DNA of 64,000 nucleotides from Granulicella mallensis. Its GTDB lineage: Bacteria > Acidobacteriota > Terriglobia > Terriglobales > Acidobacteriaceae. A program made the translations under genes and the position numbers. This document shows, piece by piece, positions 55,547 through 64,000 of this stretch (position 1 is the first letter of the stretch; every line of letters begins with the position of its first letter). Location of the stretch: contig NZ_JACHIO010000029.1 of the NCBI RefSeq assembly GCF_014203225.1, positions 1-64,000 of the forward strand, written 5' to 3'. The notes beneath the pieces were generated by a model that was not told the DNA's origin, did no database searches, and saw nothing but the letters and a program-made list of their open reading frames with translations.

Positions 55547-56584
55547 CTAGATCTTGGTATTAGCGGTCATCTTGAAGATGGCTTGCGCATTGGAGCTGTC
55601 AAAGCCAAGATCCAGGACTTTCTTGCCGTCGATCTCATCGGGTAAGGATAACCGGGTAATGAACTCCAGGAATGACCCTGGGACTTCTTTCTCGACAACG
55701 CTTCCATCTTCCGCAAGGAACGGTCTCGAGACCTGAGCGGCGTGGAACGCGGTCTGGCGCACTCTGCCCGATTGCGACTTCTCGACGGTAGCCTTCATGG
55801 GCTGTCCGAGCGCCTTCTGCTCGTCGGCAAGCGCATCTACATCCTCCACGCGATCCGTAACGTGGTTGAAGACATTGCCTTCTGTCGATATCCATGCGGC
55901 TTCAGCGGACTCGTTCAAAAGAACGGCGTAGTCCGCAAGAGAAATGTTGCCATGCTGCCGGCCGAAGCAGGAAACCAGTACGGGAAGAAGCGCGGCGGCC
56001 TGGTCTACGCTGAGCGAATGCGACGACTCCAGCTCATCAAGCAGCGCCTTGGCTTTGTGAGTCAACGGATCGACCGAGCTCGAGACGATTCGGCCGAGCG
56101 CTTCCTGAAACTCGGATGAGAATCGCTCCGGGTGAAGTTCACTGATGAAGAACTGAGCGATTGCTTCCGGATACTCCACCTGTGCATAGGAGCGGCCTGT
56201 CATCTTAAGACGCTCAAGCGGATAAAGCCCCTTGAGAGAGTAGCCCAAAGGCTGGAGGATTCGCGTAATGGAGGCTTGTCCTGCGGGAAGTGCTCCCATG
56301 CCTTCCATCGCGATCGTGCGCACCGCTCCGTGATCATGCATCACGGTCCGGTTGTGAGCGAGGCAGTGCTGCACATATTTCCTGGCCGCAGGAACCCTCT
56401 CAATGAGATCTGCAAACAGCAGCATATTCAGAGCTTGCGCAATCACGGCACGGGAGACCTTCGCGCCTGACTCTATGCCCAGTTCTTCGTCGACGACGAG
56501 AACATTGGAAAGCTGCTTTGCTTTTTCGGGCCCGATAAGTACATCGAGCAATTCTTGCAGGGTGCTGTCAGTTTTGAGTTGCAT
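55547..56584 (-). CDS. hglS: 2-oxoadipate dioxygenase/decarboxylase (HglS, DUF1338)
   Basis: The ATG (MQLKTDSTLQELL) with GGAG 8 bases upstream gives 345 residues. DUF1338 enzymes use Fe(II) to convert 2-oxoadipate to D-2-hydroxyglutarate in lysine degradation. The metal ligands can be placed: His85 and Arg89 in MHDHGAVRTIA, His241 in GNVFNHVTDRVEDVD, and Glu307 in VPGSFLEFITR. These match the spacing of His70, Arg74, His226 and Glu294 as I recall them from the Pseudomonas putida enzyme. It is the first gene of the minus-strand set and is divergent from the LysR regulator. Confidence 0.87.
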   Translation of the reverse strand: MQLKTDSTLQELLDVLIGPEKAKQLSNVLVVDEELGIESGAKVSRAVIAQALNMLLFADLIERVPAARKYVQHCLAHNRTVMHDHGAVRTIAMEGMGALPAGQASITRILQPLGYSLKGLYPLERLKMTGRSYAQVEYPEAIAQFFISELHPERFSSEFQEALGRIVSSSVDPLTHKAKALLDELESSHSLSVDQAAALLPVLVSCFGRQHGNISLADYAVLLNESAEAAWISTEGNVFNHVTDRVEDVDALADEQKALGQPMKATVEKSQSGRVRQTAFHAAQVSRPFLAEDGSVVEKEVPGSFLEFITRLSLPDEIDGKKVLDLGFDSSNAQAIFKMTANTKI

Positions 56585-56749
56585 GAGTGTTCTCCCTCTC
56601 AGGAAATGCATCGGCAAGGATGTTTCATCCGGCGGTGACAAGGATACGCATTGCCGTGCTTAATAGTCATCCCCCGCCCGGGGGAAAGTAAAATGTTATA
56701 GTTTCAGTACATTATGAAATTTAGGAATCAATAGCGAGGAGCTGCTGGG
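56585..56749. promoter_or_regulatory. Divergent promoter region of hglS and lysR
   Basis: The 165 bp contain a perfect short palindrome CCCCCGCCCGGGGG (56671-56684) and an AT-rich part (ATGTTATAGTTTCAGTACATTATGAAAT, about 56692-56720) that could carry the LysR site and the promoters. A T-N11-A LysR box can be drawn but not singled out. Confidence 0.5.
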
Positions 56750-57682
56750 GTGACCCTGCTTCCATCACTCACCTGTCTTGAATCATTCGAGTGTGTCGCA
56801 AGGCATGGGAGCATCTCTCGCGCCGCCGCCGAACTGAATGTGACGCAGAGCGCGGTAAGCCGTCAAATTCTTCAACTGGAAGAGTTGCTGGATGTCGCCC
56901 TCTTTGAGCGAGTGCGGCAGCGTGTCGTGATCACGGACGCGGGGAAGATCTACCTCAAAGACGTCAATCGGATCATGATTGACCTCAAGGATTCAACCAG
57001 CAAGATCATGGCATGCGGTGGGAGTCCGAGCATTCTCAACCTCGCGGTGCTGCCAACCTTTGCCACGCAATGGCTGGTGCCGAGACTCTCTATCTTCCTA
57101 CGGAAAAATCCCGATGTCACCGTGAATTTCGCGACGCGCACGACACAGTTCGACTTCGAAACCGAGCCGTTCGATGCCGCAATTCACTATGGAATCGCGA
57201 GTTGGCCGGGTGCTGTGACGCACCACCTTATGGATGAAGACACGGTTGCTGTCTGCAGTCCGAAGTTCCAGGCGGCGAGCCGAATCAAGAAGCCGGCAGA
57301 CCTGGTTGGAACAACGTTGCTGCATCAATCCACACGCGCTTCCGCCTGGGCCGAGTGGTTTTCCGTGTTGGGAGTCGACAACTCTCATCCCTTACGGGGT
57401 CCTCGTTTCGAGCAGTTTTCCATGATTGCGCAGGCCGCCGCCTGTGGATTGGGCGTGGCGCTTTTACCGAAGCTCCTCATCGAAGACGAACTCGCCTCCG
57501 GGAAGCTGTCCCTGTTGTTCTCTCATTCGGTGAGGAGTGCCAATGCTTATTATGTGGCAGTGCCGGAGAGCAAAATCTCATCACCCCTCGTAACCGCATT
57601 CACGCACTGGATCGTGCAGGAGTCAAAAAGCGCGGCACCTTCGGTAATTCGCAAATCTCATAACTCATCCAAAAAATATTGA
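56750..57682 (+). CDS. LysR-type transcriptional regulator
   Basis: This 310-residue regulator has a GTG start. The N-terminal winged helix-turn-helix reads SFECVARHGSISRAAAELNVTQSAVSRQILQLEE, shown here in parts: SISRAAAELNVTQSAVSRQI at about 24-43. It has a typical co-inducer domain (NLAVLPTFATQWLVPRL, HQSTRASAWAEWF, GLGVALLPKLLIEDEL) like that of GcvA. It is divergent from hglS and probably controls the lysine-degradation genes; the inducer is likely a pathway intermediate such as 2-oxoadipate. That is inference from position. Confidence 0.9.
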   Translation: MTLLPSLTCLESFECVARHGSISRAAAELNVTQSAVSRQILQLEELLDVALFERVRQRVVITDAGKIYLKDVNRIMIDLKDSTSKIMACGGSPSILNLAVLPTFATQWLVPRLSIFLRKNPDVTVNFATRTTQFDFETEPFDAAIHYGIASWPGAVTHHLMDEDTVAVCSPKFQAASRIKKPADLVGTTLLHQSTRASAWAEWFSVLGVDNSHPLRGPRFEQFSMIAQAAACGLGVALLPKLLIEDELASGKLSLLFSHSVRSANAYYVAVPESKISSPLVTAFTHWIVQESKSAAPSVIRKSHNSSKKY

Positions 57683-57755
57683 TACTGAACTTTGTCGCTT
57701 CTGCGTCCTATGTCCTGGTCCACGCCTATCGCATAGGACGGATGTCTGGCTCACT

Positions 57756-58247
57756 TCAGTTGATGTAAGACTCCAGCCTCGTCTGCAGTTCCGCTGCGCG
57801 TTCCCCATCCAGACAGACGATCAGTACTGTATCGTCTCCAGCAACCGTTCCCACCACGATCTCCCACTCTTCCCGGTCTACACTCGCAGCCACCGGTTGC
57901 GCACCGCCTGTTCTCGTCAGCACGATCAACAGGTTCCCAGCTCGTCTTACGCGAACAGCGAAGTTCTGAATTACGCCTTCGATTTTTGGATGAGTGTCGT
58001 CTTCTTCCTGACCGTTGGCCTTTGGAAGTTCATATCCACTTGCGCCCTTCAGCAGCTTCAATTCGCGAATATCGCGGGATAATGTTGCCTGTGCCACATG
58101 AATCCCGCGCCCGGCTAACTTCCGGCGGAGCATGTCCTGATTCATCACGCCCCGTTCGTTCAACACCTCACGAATCGCGTTTTGGCGCATGGCTTTTAAC
58201 TTGCCACTATAGATCGGATTGGTCGATATGATGCTCACACCGTGCAT
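57756..58247 (-). CDS. argR: Arginine repressor ArgR
   Basis: This 163-residue protein has an N-terminal winged helix domain (IREVLNERGVMNQDMLRRKL, then QATLSRDIRELKLLKG) and a C-terminal hexamerisation and arginine-binding domain with GTVAGDDTVLIVC (the Asp pair binds arginine). A second start at 58190 would give a shorter, more usual N-terminus. Its start overlaps the end of the arginine dihydrolase/ornithine aminotransferase fusion by 13 bases, so repressor and enzyme are coupled. It should sense arginine for this catabolic gene and perhaps for arginine synthesis. Confidence 0.93.
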   Translation of the reverse strand: MHGVSIISTNPIYSGKLKAMRQNAIREVLNERGVMNQDMLRRKLAGRGIHVAQATLSRDIRELKLLKGASGYELPKANGQEEDDTHPKIEGVIQNFAVRVRRAGNLLIVLTRTGGAQPVAASVDREEWEIVVGTVAGDDTVLIVCLDGERAAELQTRLESYIN

Positions 58248-60319
58248 AATACCTGTTCGAGCTGGTCGAGTCCCCAGTCAAGGTCTTCTGCAGCGATCAT
58301 CAGGGGAGGCGCGATGCGCATGACGGTATCGTGCGTTTCCTTCGCCAGTACCCCTCGATCGCGCAGTCTTTCGCAGAAAGCCCGAGCCGGCGAATTGAGC
58401 TCAATCGCAAGCCACAAGCCCTTTCCGCGAACAGCCACGACATGCTTGCTGGACATCGACCTCACCCGCGCCAATGCATGACGGCCCAACTCGGCAGATC
58501 GTTCCGGGAGCCGCTCGTCAACGATCACCTTAAGCGCCGCCCTCGCTACCGCACAGGCCAGTGGATTTCCGCCAAATGTGCTGCCATGGTCGCCGGGGCC
58601 GAACACGCCCAGCACGGACGGAGAAGAGAGCACTGCGGAAACAGGATAGAACCCACCAGACAGGGCCTTGCCTGCTATTACGACGTCGGGATGGATCCCC
58701 TCATGCATATAAGCGAAGAGCTTGCCCGTCCTGCCCAGGCCTGACTGAATTTCATCGACGATCAACAGCACATTGTTTTCCCTGCAGATGCGTTCCACAT
58801 CGCGCAGATATCCATCGGGCGGCACGATCACTCCCGCCTCTCCCTGGATCGGTTCGACAAGAAAGGCGCAGGTGTTCGGTGTGATACTTGCGCGCAACGC
58901 TTCTGCATCGCCGAACGGAACATGCCGAAATCCGGCGGGGAAAGGTCCAAAACCGTACCGATACTGTGCTTCCGTAGAGAAGCCCACAATCGAAATGGAC
59001 CGGCCGTGAAAGTTATTGGTGCACACCACGATCTCGCTCTGACCCGTGGGAACGCCTTTGACGGTCTCTCCCCACTTGCGTGCGGCTTTCAGGGCCGTCT
59101 CTACGGCCTCTGTTCCGGAGTTCATCAATAAGGCCATGCCGTATCCGGTCAATTCGTGCAGATCGCGCAATAGCAACGGAAGCTGATCGTTGCGAAAGGC
59201 GCGCGATGTCAGTGTCACCTTCTGAGCCTGCTCTACCAGGGCGCGGAAGATCGCTGGATGGCAATGTCCCTGATTTACGGCCGAATAGGCTGACAGAAAG
59301 TCGAGGTAACGTTTGCCCTCCACATCTGTGACCCATGCTCCTTCTGCCCGTTCGATGACAACATCCAGCGGATGATAGTTGTGCGCTCCGAACTCATCCT
59401 CCAGCGCAATCAATTCCTGCGCACGGTTATTCTCTTCAGGAAGAGGATGCAGCTCCGGCGTCAATTTCATCACAAGACACTTGGCCGCTCCACCGGCTTT
59501 CAGAAATTCACTCAGATCTGTTTGAATCACGTCGAAGCCTCTTGCGCGAAGCTCTGCCTCCAAGTTGTCGCTTACGTGGTGTAAGACGATCGTGCGTCCA
59601 ATGTTCACTGCATTGCAGGCAAATTGCAGAGCGTCCATTTCATCGACCGCAATGCACTGGCCGGGTGAATAGAACTCGTGGATCTTCCGCAAGGATGCAG
59701 CGTCGAACGCTGCCGGGTAGTAGAGCAGGGAGCCATCTTCAAGTGGAGCAAAGCAGGTATCCAAGTGGTAAAAGCGGTCATCGACGAGATGCAGTCCCTC
59801 CACTTCGATATCCCATAGATCAGCTAGAACTGAATGGCTTGCTTGCGCGGTACGTCTTCCAAAACCCACCCATAGACGGGTTCCATCACTGGAAAAAAGA
59901 GCATCGCCTTCCCCTTCGAACGGCCTGTCACGTGGCAAATCGACGATACGGTACCCAGCGGCGCTAAAGAACTCACGAAAGTATTGCTCTTCGCCCTGCC
60001 GCTCCACATGAGAGAAGCTGCTGAGTGCGACTGTTCCTTCATGCGCCAGGCCGGCATTTGCGGTAAACACCATGTCCGGCCAACCTGGTACTGGATCAAT
60101 CAGTACGAGAGGGGCAAGCTGCGAAAGAATATCTCGCAACCGGTTCCATTGTTCTGTCGCGCGGACCCGGGAAGAACTCCCCAGGTTTCCACTCATCCAG
60201 GGATTGATGACGTAATTCACCTCATATTGCAGCGGTCGGCACATGAGGAGTGTCGGGGTTGTAACACGTTCACGTGTATAGATCTCTTCAGCAGGAAGCA
60301 GTTCAACGCTCATGACCAT
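58235..60319 (-). CDS. Fusion of arginine-dihydrolase-like amidinotransferase domain and ornithine aminotransferase
   Basis: The chosen ATG has GGAG 4 bases upstream and gives 694 residues; ATGs at 60361 and 60313 are alternatives. Residues about 1-285 are a guanidine-modifying (beta/alpha propeller) domain with VFTAN (84-88), FEGEGD (134-139), HLDTCF (His185) and a nucleophile Cys281 in GGAAKCLVMKL. Residues 300-694 are a class-III aminotransferase nearest to ornithine aminotransferase, with NSGTEAVETALKAAR, NNFHGRSISIVGFS, VDEIQSGLGRTGK and Schiff-base Lys551 in VVIAGKALSGGF. The first domain resembles the arginine dihydrolases of cyanobacteria (arginine to ornithine, 2 ammonia and CO2). 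Together they would take arginine to glutamate semialdehyde. Confidence 0.85.
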   Translation of the reverse strand: MVMSVELLPAEEIYTRERVTTPTLLMCRPLQYEVNYVINPWMSGNLGSSSRVRATEQWNRLRDILSQLAPLVLIDPVPGWPDMVFTANAGLAHEGTVALSSFSHVERQGEEQYFREFFSAAGYRIVDLPRDRPFEGEGDALFSSDGTRLWVGFGRRTAQASHSVLADLWDIEVEGLHLVDDRFYHLDTCFAPLEDGSLLYYPAAFDAASLRKIHEFYSPGQCIAVDEMDALQFACNAVNIGRTIVLHHVSDNLEAELRARGFDVIQTDLSEFLKAGGAAKCLVMKLTPELHPLPEENNRAQELIALEDEFGAHNYHPLDVVIERAEGAWVTDVEGKRYLDFLSAYSAVNQGHCHPAIFRALVEQAQKVTLTSRAFRNDQLPLLLRDLHELTGYGMALLMNSGTEAVETALKAARKWGETVKGVPTGQSEIVVCTNNFHGRSISIVGFSTEAQYRYGFGPFPAGFRHVPFGDAEALRASITPNTCAFLVEPIQGEAGVIVPPDGYLRDVERICRENNVLLIVDEIQSGLGRTGKLFAYMHEGIHPDVVIAGKALSGGFYPVSAVLSSPSVLGVFGPGDHGSTFGGNPLACAVARAALKVIVDERLPERSAELGRHALARVRSMSSKHVVAVRGKGLWLAIELNSPARAFCERLRDRGVLAKETHDTVMRIAPPLMIAAEDLDWGLDQLEQVLCTV

Positions 60320-60406
60320 CACTCTCCAAGGCTGATGGAGAATGGCATGTGACCCTTTCAAAGGTCAATGAGAATGATTATCCGCTGTAACGTGAATAGA
60401 TATTCA

Positions 60407-61072
60407 CTAACGAAGGGCAGAACCGGTCACGCGGAAATGAAACTGCTGCCGGATGGCCTCGCTCTGCTGTGCCGGTGCCTCTTCGAGTTGCACTCTTTGC
60501 GAATGAAGCTGCTCTCGCAGAGCAGAATCGGAAAGATGGACCAGGTTGATATCGACATTGAGCAAAACGCTGCTTATCGATGCGCGCAACAACAACGCAC
60601 CCGCGACGACATCGCTTAACACACGGTCGTCCGACAACTTCGTGGCGGTATCGGCGACTGCCACGCAGGTGCACATCTCACGGGCTGCTTCCAGCGGAAT
60701 GCGTATGGCGTCGAGCAGGGCGGTGTTCATAGCCAGGGCTCGGGCTTGCGTCTCGTCTTCTGTGATGTGAGGCATCGCGCGGGCTCTCAGGTATGTTTGG
60801 AACGTATTCGCGTCCGCGTCCGCAAAGGCTCCCAGGCGTTTCATCGATATCCCAAGGCTGTTCTTCGCTTCCAACAGAGTTTGATGACGAGGCGACTCTG
60901 CATCCTCATGCCGTATGGAAATCGCAATGCCTTTTGAGATCAGTGCCAACCCGAAGACAGCGGACACAACCGAGACAGAGCCGCCACCCGGGGTCGGTTT
61001 CACTGACGCTACAAGATCTCGCATCTCTGCCAGGTTCAGATCCCAGAACGATGCTCCGTCGCTATTTGTCAT
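60407..61072 (-). CDS. Cyclodeaminase/cyclohydrolase family protein (FTCD-like)
   Basis: This 221-residue protein from the ATG at MTNSDGASFW (a GTG at 61132 would add 20 residues) resembles the cyclodeaminase half of formiminotransferase-cyclodeaminase. That enzyme turns formimino-tetrahydrofolate into methenyl-tetrahydrofolate and ammonia in histidine breakdown. The family start LAEMRDLVASVKPTPGGGSVSVVSAVFG appears at about 13-40, with the Gly-rich PTPGGGS loop, followed by all-helical sequence. The formiminotransferase half is absent here. Lying beside hutH/hutU, it probably serves the one-carbon branch of histidine use. Confidence 0.85.
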   Translation of the reverse strand: MTNSDGASFWDLNLAEMRDLVASVKPTPGGGSVSVVSAVFGLALISKGIAISIRHEDAESPRHQTLLEAKNSLGISMKRLGAFADADANTFQTYLRARAMPHITEDETQARALAMNTALLDAIRIPLEAAREMCTCVAVADTATKLSDDRVLSDVVAGALLLRASISSVLLNVDINLVHLSDSALREQLHSQRVQLEEAPAQQSEAIRQQFHFRVTGSALR

Positions 61073-61124
61073 ATCTGCTTTACCAGCCACAATCGAAAGT
61101 TGAGATACTGCAGGCCGTGAAAGA

Positions 61125-61637
61125 TCATGCACCTGTCTTTCCCGTCCTCGGCAGTGTCGAACGGCGTGAGCCGGTCGACAATCGGCTCAACAGATGAGCA
61201 TCTTCCTCTCGCGCGATTGGAGTTGAAAGCACGAGGCTTGTTGTTGGCATTCCGTAGGGTAAGAGTTTTTCAATCAACGTCTCTAATTCAGAAGTCGATG
61301 CCAGGATGACTTTGAGCAGAAACGCATCCGATCCGGTCAGGTGATGACACTCCTGGACCGAATCCAGGCTGTTTAAGAACTTCAAGAACGGCCTGTACCG
61401 CTGACCATCGCAGGTCAATCGGATAAACGCCGTGATGGTCAGGCCCAAAGCCTGCAGATTGATCTTGGCCCGATACCCCTGGATAAACCCAAGGCTCTCG
61501 AGCTGTTTGACCCTCTCGTTCGCGGCCGATGGCGACAGGCCCACCATCCGGCCTAGCTCCGCGAAGGGAAGCCGGGCGTCTTTTGCCAATTCAAAAAGGA
61601 TGCTCTTGTCGATCGAATCCAGGCCGTCGATTTTCAT
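61125..61637 (-). CDS. Lrp/AsnC-family transcriptional regulator
   Basis: About 170 residues from the ATG at MKIDGLDSIDKS (a TTG 7 codons earlier also fits). The helix-turn-helix is LPFAELGRMVGLSPSAANERV, followed by LESLGFIQGYRAKINLQALGL. The RAM ligand-binding domain is VQECHHLTGSDAFLLKVI. It lies between the cyclodeaminase gene (overlapping or adjacent) and the divergent hutH, across direct repeats at 61678-61722. It probably controls hutHU and its own operon in response to an amino acid such as histidine or urocanate; the ligand is inferred only. Confidence 0.9.
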   Translation of the reverse strand: MKIDGLDSIDKSILFELAKDARLPFAELGRMVGLSPSAANERVKQLESLGFIQGYRAKINLQALGLTITAFIRLTCDGQRYRPFLKFLNSLDSVQECHHLTGSDAFLLKVILASTSELETLIEKLLPYGMPTTSLVLSTPIAREEDAHLLSRLSTGSRRSTLPRTGKTGA

Positions 61638-61677
61638 CAGGTCACTTTCTGCGATCAAGTGTATATCTTCGGCTATG

Positions 61678-61722
61678 AAAGTGGATTCAACTGAAATTTT
61701 CTATTTCTAAAGTGGATTCAAC
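61678..61722. promoter_or_regulatory. Direct-repeat operator between Lrp-type regulator and hutH
   Basis: AAAGTGGATTCAAC occurs at 61678-61691 and again at 61709-61722, a 31-bp period (about three helical turns), each followed by a similar GAAA tail. The pair lies about 40 bases from the regulator start and 67 bases before hutH, as expected for an Lrp-family site that wraps DNA. Confidence 0.75.
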
Positions 61723-61789
61723 GAAAATGTCGCCCCTTTTCCGATCTCTGCTTATTTGAGGACCGCCGAAGATTGCTTAGTATTCGTTC

Positions 61790-63331
61790 ATGATTCAGTT
61801 GGACGGTCGGAGTTTGACAGTTGAAGACGTTGTCGCCGTGGCTTGCGGCCAGGGACGGGTTGAGATTTCACCCGCCGCCATGGCTGCCATGATCGCTTCA
61901 CGCAGGTCGGTGGAGGCGGCGATGTCCGGGAACCAGCCTGTCTATGCGCTTAATACCGGGGTGGGTCTGCTGGCCAACATTCGCCTCGACGAAGACGAGT
62001 TGGAGCAGATGCAGATCAATCTCGTCCGGTCTCACTGCTGCGGGGTCGGTGAGCCACTGTTCAGAGATGTCGTTCGCGGGATGATGCTGATTCGGGCGAA
62101 CGTTCTTGCTAAAGGCTTGTCGGGCATTCGTCCCGTCGTCGCCGAACGGATCTGCGATCTGCTCAACCATGACATTACTCCGGTCGTTCCATCGCGTGGA
62201 AGCGTCGGCGCGAGTGGCGATCTTGCTCCTCTTGCGCATATGGCGCTCGTGCTGATCGGCGAGGGATCAGCTGAATATCGCGGCGAGGTTCTTCCTGCGG
62301 TGGAGTGTCTGGAGCGGGCCGGATTGGATCCGATCAAACTCCTTGCGAAAGAAGGGATATCGCTCCTCAATGGAACCCAGGCCATGTTGTCGATTGGCTG
62401 TCTCGAACTGGTTCGTTTGGAAGCTCTCTTCTACTCTGCGCAAACAGCAGCCGCATTCAGCATGGAAGCGTTGGGCGGCACTCCCGTCGCGCTGGATGCG
62501 CGGCTGCACGACGCCCGGCCGCACGCAGGCCAGAGGCTAAGCGCGCAGCATCTACTGGCTCTCCTGGAGGACAGCCCGATACGAAGGACCCAGGGAACCC
62601 GCGGAGCGCGGATACAGGATGCGTACTGTCTGCGGTGCATCCCGCAAGTGCATGGAGCCGCATGGGACACGTTCGCAGAGGCGCGCCGGGTGTTTACGAT
62701 TGAGTTGAATGCCGCTACCGACAACCCCCTGGTCTTCGTGAACGAGAGGGACCCGGAACTGCCGAGCCAGATCGTATCGGGAGGGAACTTTCATGGAGCT
62801 CCGCTAGCTTTGGCACTCGACTATCTCGCCATTGCGATCTATCAACTGGCGGGGATCTCGGAACGGCGTACGGAGCGATTGCTCAATCCAACGTTGAATG
62901 AGGAACTGCCTGCGTTCCTCGCGGATCGTCCGGGGGTCGAGTCGGGCCTGATGATGGCCCAGGTGACCGCCGCAGCCTTGGTGGCAGAGATGCGAGTGCT
63001 GGCCGGACCGGCCTCTGTCGGGTCGATCCCGACCAGCGGCAATCAGGAGGACTTCGTGAGTATGGGAATGACCTCAGCCCTCAAGTTGCAGCAGAGCGCG
63101 CGTCTGGCGGAGATGGTGGTTGCGATCGAGGTCCTCGCCGCGACGCGGGCATTGGACTTTCGACGGCAGAGGACGACGCCGGTCCTCGAAGCCGCGAAGG
63201 CCGCGTTTCGAGAGAGTGTTCCAGCGTGGAAGGAAGATCAGGTTTTGTCAGGGCCCATGCAGGGTGCCGCCGACTTCCTTGCAGCAGATGGGTTTCGTAC
63301 CCGCAGCCGTTCACTCGTGGAGGTTCACTAA
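61790..63331 (+). CDS. hutH: Histidine ammonia-lyase
   Basis: This 513-residue enzyme deaminates histidine to urocanate. The MIO prosthetic group forms from Ala-Ser-Gly at 141-143 ([16 protein letters not shown]). Other family marks are [14 protein letters not shown], the N-terminal catalytic Tyr region, [12 protein letters not shown] [19 protein letters not shown], and [19 protein letters not shown]. The stop overlaps the hutU ATG by 1 base, so the two are coupled. Regulation by the divergent Lrp-type protein is likely. Confidence 0.96.
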   Translation: MIQLDGRSLTVEDVVAVACGQGRVEISPAAMAAMIASRRSVEAAMSGNQPVYALNTGVGLLANIRLDEDELEQMQINLVRSHCCGVGEPLFRDVVRGMMLIRANVLAKGLSGIRPVVAERICDLLNHDITPVVPSRGSVGASGDLAPLAHMALVLIGEGSAEYRGEVLPAVECLERAGLDPIKLLAKEGISLLNGTQAMLSIGCLELVRLEALFYSAQTAAAFSMEALGGTPVALDARLHDARPHAGQRLSAQHLLALLEDSPIRRTQGTRGARIQDAYCLRCIPQVHGAAWDTFAEARRVFTIELNAATDNPLVFVNERDPELPSQIVSGGNFHGAPLALALDYLAIAIYQLAGISERRTERLLNPTLNEELPAFLADRPGVESGLMMAQVTAAALVAEMRVLAGPASVGSIPTSGNQEDFVSMGMTSALKLQQSARLAEMVVAIEVLAATRALDFRRQRTTPVLEAAKAAFRESVPAWKEDQVLSGPMQGAADFLAADGFRTRSRSLVEVH

Positions 63332-64000
63332 TGGCTGGCGACCTGGTTCCGGGCTACGTTCCGATTAAGGCGCCGCGCGGCAACACGCGCACGGCCAAGG
63401 GCTGGATTCAGGAAGCCGCCAAGCGGATGCTGATGAACAATCTCGACTCAGAGGTTGCCGAGAAGCCCGAAGAACTGATCGTCTATGGCGGCCGCGGCAA
63501 GGCCGCTCGTAATTGGGAGTGTTATCACAAGATCATCGAGACGCTCGACCGGCTGGAGAATAACCAGACGTTGCTGATTCAGTCGGGCAAGCCTGTTGGG
63601 GTTGTGGAGACCCATCGGCTCGCTCCGCGCGTCTTGATTGCAAACTCCAACCTTGTACCCCGATGGGCGAACTGGGAAGAGTTCGACCGGCTCGATCGAG
63701 CCGGATTGATGATGTACGGGCAGATGACTGCGGGGTCGTGGATCTATATCGGGACACAGGGCATTCTGCAGGGTACCTACGAGACCTTCAAGAGCGCGGC
63801 CAGGCAGCACTTCAACAACACCCTCGCTGGCACTATCACGGTCACAGCCGGCCTCGGCGGCATGGGCGGAGCCCAGCCGCTGGCGGTGAAGCTGGCGGGT
63901 GGTGTGAGCCTCTGTATTGAAGTGGACGCCAGCCGCATTGAGCGGCGTTTGAAGACCCGCTATCTGGACCGTGCCACGACGTCTCTCACCGAGGCCATCG
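63331..64000 (+). CDS. hutU: Urocanate hydratase, 5' part (cut by window end)
   Basis: The first 223 codons of a protein that runs beyond the window. It converts urocanate to imidazolonepropionate with NAD+. Family sequence is clear: [68 protein letters not shown] and [17 protein letters not shown] (NAD-binding). The full enzyme is about 550 residues. Its start overlaps the hutH stop by 1 base (TAATG). Confidence 0.96.
   Translation, partial: MAGDLVPGYVPIKAPRGNTRTAKGWIQEAAKRMLMNNLDSEVAEKPEELIVYGGRGKAARNWECYHKIIETLDRLENNQTLLIQSGKPVGVVETHRLAPRVLIANSNLVPRWANWEEFDRLDRAGLMMYGQMTAGSWIYIGTQGILQGTYETFKSAARQHFNNTLAGTITVTAGLGGMGGAQPLAVKLAGGVSLCIEVDASRIERRLKTRYLDRATTSLTEAI

Overview
The window looks like chromosomal DNA of an acidobacterium, probably class Terriglobia (Granulicella, Edaphobacter or Terriglobus type). 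The case rests on a VWFA-related secreted protein of the kind typical of that phylum, GC-rich coding DNA, an MscL with a zinc-ribbon tail, and many intergenic palindromes. This placement is an inference from gene content; no database was searched.

Layout. 0.1-13 kb is an extracellular polysaccharide locus: a minus-strand operon (Wzc-type tyrosine autokinase, Wza-type export protein, two GT4 glycosyltransferases, WcaF-like acetyltransferase), divergent plus-strand sugar-nucleotide genes (UDP-glucose dehydrogenase, UDP-xylose synthase), a secreted PL7 alginate-lyase-like enzyme, and a Wzi-like outer-membrane protein. 13-24 kb carries a degenerate E1-alpha-like protein beside aceE, then argJ, thiC, a TonB-like protein, an M28 peptidase and mscL. 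24-33 kb carries a MoaD-MoaE fusion, the VWA protein, an Hfq-like protein, an inositol-phosphatase-family gene, a ferredoxin, recO, glyQ, glyS and a catalase-related peroxidase. 34-45 kb is an envelope and housekeeping run: an LptC/LptA-like protein, lptB, rpoN, hpf, rapZ, an MsbA-like ABC exporter, gmk, rpoZ and a type-4 uracil-DNA glycosylase. At 46.5 kb a tRNA-Ala(CGC) is followed by the C-terminal remnant of a tyrosine recombinase, which marks an old integration site.

49-64 kb is an amino-acid catabolism island. A minus-strand set (2-oxoadipate dioxygenase/decarboxylase HglS, a D-2-hydroxyglutarate dehydrogenase-like FAD/Fe-S protein, an ALDH7-type semialdehyde dehydrogenase and a class-III aminotransferase), with a divergent LysR regulator, fits L-lysine to 2-oxoglutarate. 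Next come argR and an unusual fusion of an arginine-dihydrolase-like domain with ornithine aminotransferase (arginine to glutamate semialdehyde), then a formiminotransferase-cyclodeaminase-family protein, an Lrp/AsnC regulator, and hutH and hutU (histidine to glutamate), the last cut by the window edge.

Between genes there are at least six families of short palindromic repeats. The most striking is a 114-bp element present twice with gapless alignment and compensatory changes in its stems. No CRISPR array, rRNA, intact insertion sequence or replication origin was seen. The first 114 bases hold no gene I can support.
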